Positions 4,251 through 5,964 of a DNA stretch of 5,964 nucleotides are shown here, piece by piece. The notes below the pieces were generated by a model, which ran no database searches, was not told where the DNA came from, and saw only the letters and a program-made list of their open reading frames with translations. Within the stretch, counting starts at the first letter, position 1, and each line of letters begins with the position of its first letter. Origin of the DNA: Natronohydrobacter sp. (GTDB lineage Bacteria; Pseudomonadota; Alphaproteobacteria; Rhodobacterales; Rhodobacteraceae). The translations under genes were made by a program, and so were the position numbers. The DNA is taken from contig SKRP01000050.1 of the NCBI GenBank assembly GCA_007118445.1, positions 1 to 5,964 on the forward strand, written 5' to 3'.

Positions 4251-5964
4251 GCCTTGTCCTCCTGTATGGGCGCGCGCCAGCCCCGCAGGCGCAGCGCGTT
4301 GCTGAGCACAAACACCGAGGACAGCGCCATGGCACCGGCCGCGAGGATGGGTGAGAGCAGGATGCCGAAGGCAGGCCACAGCACACCGGCGGCGACCGGG
4401 AGCAGCGCGGTGTTATAGGCAAAGGCCCAGAACAGATTTTGCTTGATATTGCGGATCGTCGCCTTCGAGAGTGCAATCGCATTCGGCACCCCGCGCAGCG
4501 AGCCTGACATCAGCACCACATCCGCCGCTTCGATGGCGACATCCGTGCCTGTGCCGATGGCGATGCCCACATCCGCCTCGGCCAGTGCGGGCGCGTCATT
4601 GATGCCATCGCCCACAAAGGCCAGTTGCCCATGCGCGGCTTTCAGATCGCGCACTGCATCAAGCTTGCCTTCGGGCAACACTTCGGCCACCACAGCGTCA
4701 ATCCCAAGCTGGCGCACAATGGCTTTCGCCGTGCGGGCGTTATCACCGGTGACCATGGCCACCTTCAGTCCCAGATCGTGCAATGTGCGGATGGCGTCAG
4801 GGGTTTCCGGCTTGATCGGGTCGGCGACGGCGACAATGGCGGCAAGTTTCCCGTCTATCGACGCATAGAGCGGGGTCTTGCCCTCATCACCCAGTCGCGC
4901 CGCGGCCCCGGCAAAAACGCCCACGTCCAGGCCAAGGCGTGCCATGTAGCGGTCGGCCCCGATCTCGATGCGCGCCCCCCCGGCCTGAGCGGCAACGCCA
5001 AAGCCGGTGATGCTCTCGAAACGGGTGACCTCGGGCAGGGTCAGCCCGTCTGCAGCTTCTACAATGGCGCGGGCAATGGGATGTTCGGATTTCGCCTCGA
5101 CCGCCGCGATCTGCGCAAGTACGCGGTCGCGCTCAAAACCGTCTGCCAGTTCCAGATCGGTCAGCTTGGGCGCGCCTTCGGTCAGCGTGCCGGTCTTGTC
5201 GAACGCCACGACGCGGGCCTCTTTCAGGAGTTGCAGTGCCTCGCCCTTGCGAAACAGCACGCCGCTCTCGGCGCCGCGCCCGGTGCCCACCATGATCGAG
5301 GTCGGCGTCGCCAGCCCCATCGCGCAGGGACAGGCAATGATCAGCACCGCCACAGCATTGACCAGCCCGAAGTTCAGCGCAGGCGACGGGCCGAAACTGA
5401 ACCAGATGACGAAAGTCAGCAGCGCAACCGCGATCACCGCAGGCACGAACCACATGGTCACGCGGTCCACCAGCGCCTGAATCGGCAGTTTCGCCCCCTG
5501 CGCAGATTCCACCATGCGGATGATCTGTGCGAGCATCGTATCCGCGCCCACGGCTGTGGCGCGCAAGGCCAGTGCGCCAGTCTGATTCACGGTGCCGCCG
5601 ACGATCGTTGCGCCCGCACTCTTTTCGACCGGCACCGGCTCGCCTGTGATCATTGACTCGTCGACATAACTCTCGCCCTCGATCACGTCGCCATCCACCG
5701 GCACACGCTCGCCGGGGCGCAGCTCGATCACATCACCGGGCGCGACCTCGGCGATAGGGATATCCACGCTGCCGCCGTCGCGCCGCACCCGCGCAGTTTT
5801 GGCCTGCAGCCCGATCAGCCGCTGGATCGCCTGCGAGGTGCGGCCCTTGGCGCGCGCTTCCAGCCAGCGGCCCACAAGGATCAGGGTCACGATCACGGCG
5901 GCGGGTTCATAATAGACATTCACTGTGCCCGGCGGCAGCAGCGCGGGCGCGAAAGTGGCCACCA
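4247..5964 (-). CDS. copA: Cu(I)-exporting P1B-type ATPase, C-terminal part
   Basis: The last 571 or so codons are present; the 5' end (metal-binding HMA domain or domains and helices 1-3) lies beyond the right edge, and the first full codon is an internal GTG. The enzyme pumps cytoplasmic Cu(I) outward using ATP. Counting from that codon, the features are helix 4 (about 21-36), actuator loop with TGE (106-108), helices 5 and 6 with the copper-site CPC (211-213), the phosphorylated Asp in DKTGT (255-259), SEHPIA of the ATP-binding domain (292-297), TGDN (405-408), GDGINDAP (451-458), then YN (516-517) and M545 with SS (548-549) in the last two helices. CPC with YN and MxxSS marks the Cu(I) subgroup rather than Zn/Cd pumps. 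All catalytic motifs are intact. It is followed by cueR with a 4-base overlap; any CueR operator should lie upstream of copA, outside the window. Confidence 0.97.
   Translation of the reverse strand, partial: VATFAPALLPPGTVNVYYEPAAVIVTLILVGRWLEARAKGRTSQAIQRLIGLQAKTARVRRDGGSVDIPIAEVAPGDVIELRPGERVPVDGDVIEGESYVDESMITGEPVPVEKSAGATIVGGTVNQTGALALRATAVGADTMLAQIIRMVESAQGAKLPIQALVDRVTMWFVPAVIAVALLTFVIWFSFGPSPALNFGLVNAVAVLIIACPCAMGLATPTSIMVGTGRGAESGVLFRKGEALQLLKEARVVAFDKTGTLTEGAPKLTDLELADGFERDRVLAQIAAVEAKSEHPIARAIVEAADGLTLPEVTRFESITGFGVAAQAGGARIEIGADRYMARLGLDVGVFAGAAARLGDEGKTPLYASIDGKLAAIVAVADPIKPETPDAIRTLHDLGLKVAMVTGDNARTAKAIVRQLGIDAVVAEVLPEGKLDAVRDLKAAHGQLAFVGDGINDAPALAEADVGIAIGTGTDVAIEAADVVLMSGSLRGVPNAIALSKATIRNIKQNLFWAFAYNTALLPVAAGVLWPAFGILLSPILAAGAMALSSVFVLSNALRLRGWRAPIQEDKA
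4258..4263 (-). promoter_or_regulatory. Ribosome binding site that fixes the cueR start
   Basis: A perfect AGGAGG on the minus strand sits inside the copA 3' end, 7 bases before ATG 4250. It supports independent re-initiation at the ATGA overlap and rules out the longer upstream in-frame starts. Confidence 0.8.

Noticed and set aside
4251..4379. Longer cueR start up to 4379
   Set aside because: The extra residues overlap the copA 3' coding region, are unlike MerR proteins, and lack the AGGAGG that precedes ATG 4250.
3648..4418. Plus-strand frame spanning the cueR region
   Set aside because: It lies antisense to cueR, which has conserved DNA-binding and metal-binding residues; this frame shows no domain.
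4625..5656. Long plus-strand frame opposite copA
   Set aside because: It is a high-GC shadow of copA. All P-type ATPase motifs lie on the minus strand.

Overview
The window comes from a high-GC Gram-negative bacterium, most likely an alphaproteobacterium of the Rhodobacteraceae/Paracoccaceae type. This rests on codon use, on an ECF sigma factor paired with a DUF1109/NrsF-type membrane anti-sigma factor, and on the style of the P460-type cytochrome. The assignment is by eye and no search was run. The theme is metal, probably copper, stress.

Layout. Positions 1-99 are an unassigned left edge, followed by a plus-strand intrinsic terminator (100-134). A minus-strand gene (184-1281) encodes an exported protein that joins a cysteine-saturated repeat arm (28 Cys in 119 residues) to a C-terminal P460-type haem domain with one CXXCH. 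A 226-base divergent region (1282-1507) separates it from a tight plus-strand operon: an ECF sigma factor (1508-2134), a six-helix NrsF-like anti-sigma factor (2131-2784), and an uncharacterised His-rich protein that may be DUF6969 (2781-3509). All joints in the operon are ATGA overlaps. The divergent region carries two back-to-back promoters with nearly the same sequence (TGTAAC, 16 or 17 bases, then CGYATCC). This predicts that one sigma factor, probably the encoded one, drives both its own operon and the Cys-rich cytochrome gene.

After about 300 bases with no convincing gene (3510-3812) come two minus-strand genes. These are a CueR-type Cu(I)-sensing MerR regulator (3813-4250) and, overlapping it by ATGA, the C-terminal part of a CopA-type Cu(I)-exporting P1B ATPase (4247 to beyond the right edge).

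How it may work together (inference): CopA and CueR handle cytoplasmic Cu(I). The sigma/anti-sigma pair senses metal or thiol stress at the membrane and induces a periplasmic or membrane-anchored Cys-rich haem protein that could bind the metal. The setting resembles SigF/NrsF-controlled bufferin loci, but no bufferin (DUF2282) or DUF692/DUF2063 maturation gene is present. The Cys-rich P460 protein and the His-rich operon partner take those places, which is the most novel aspect of the window.
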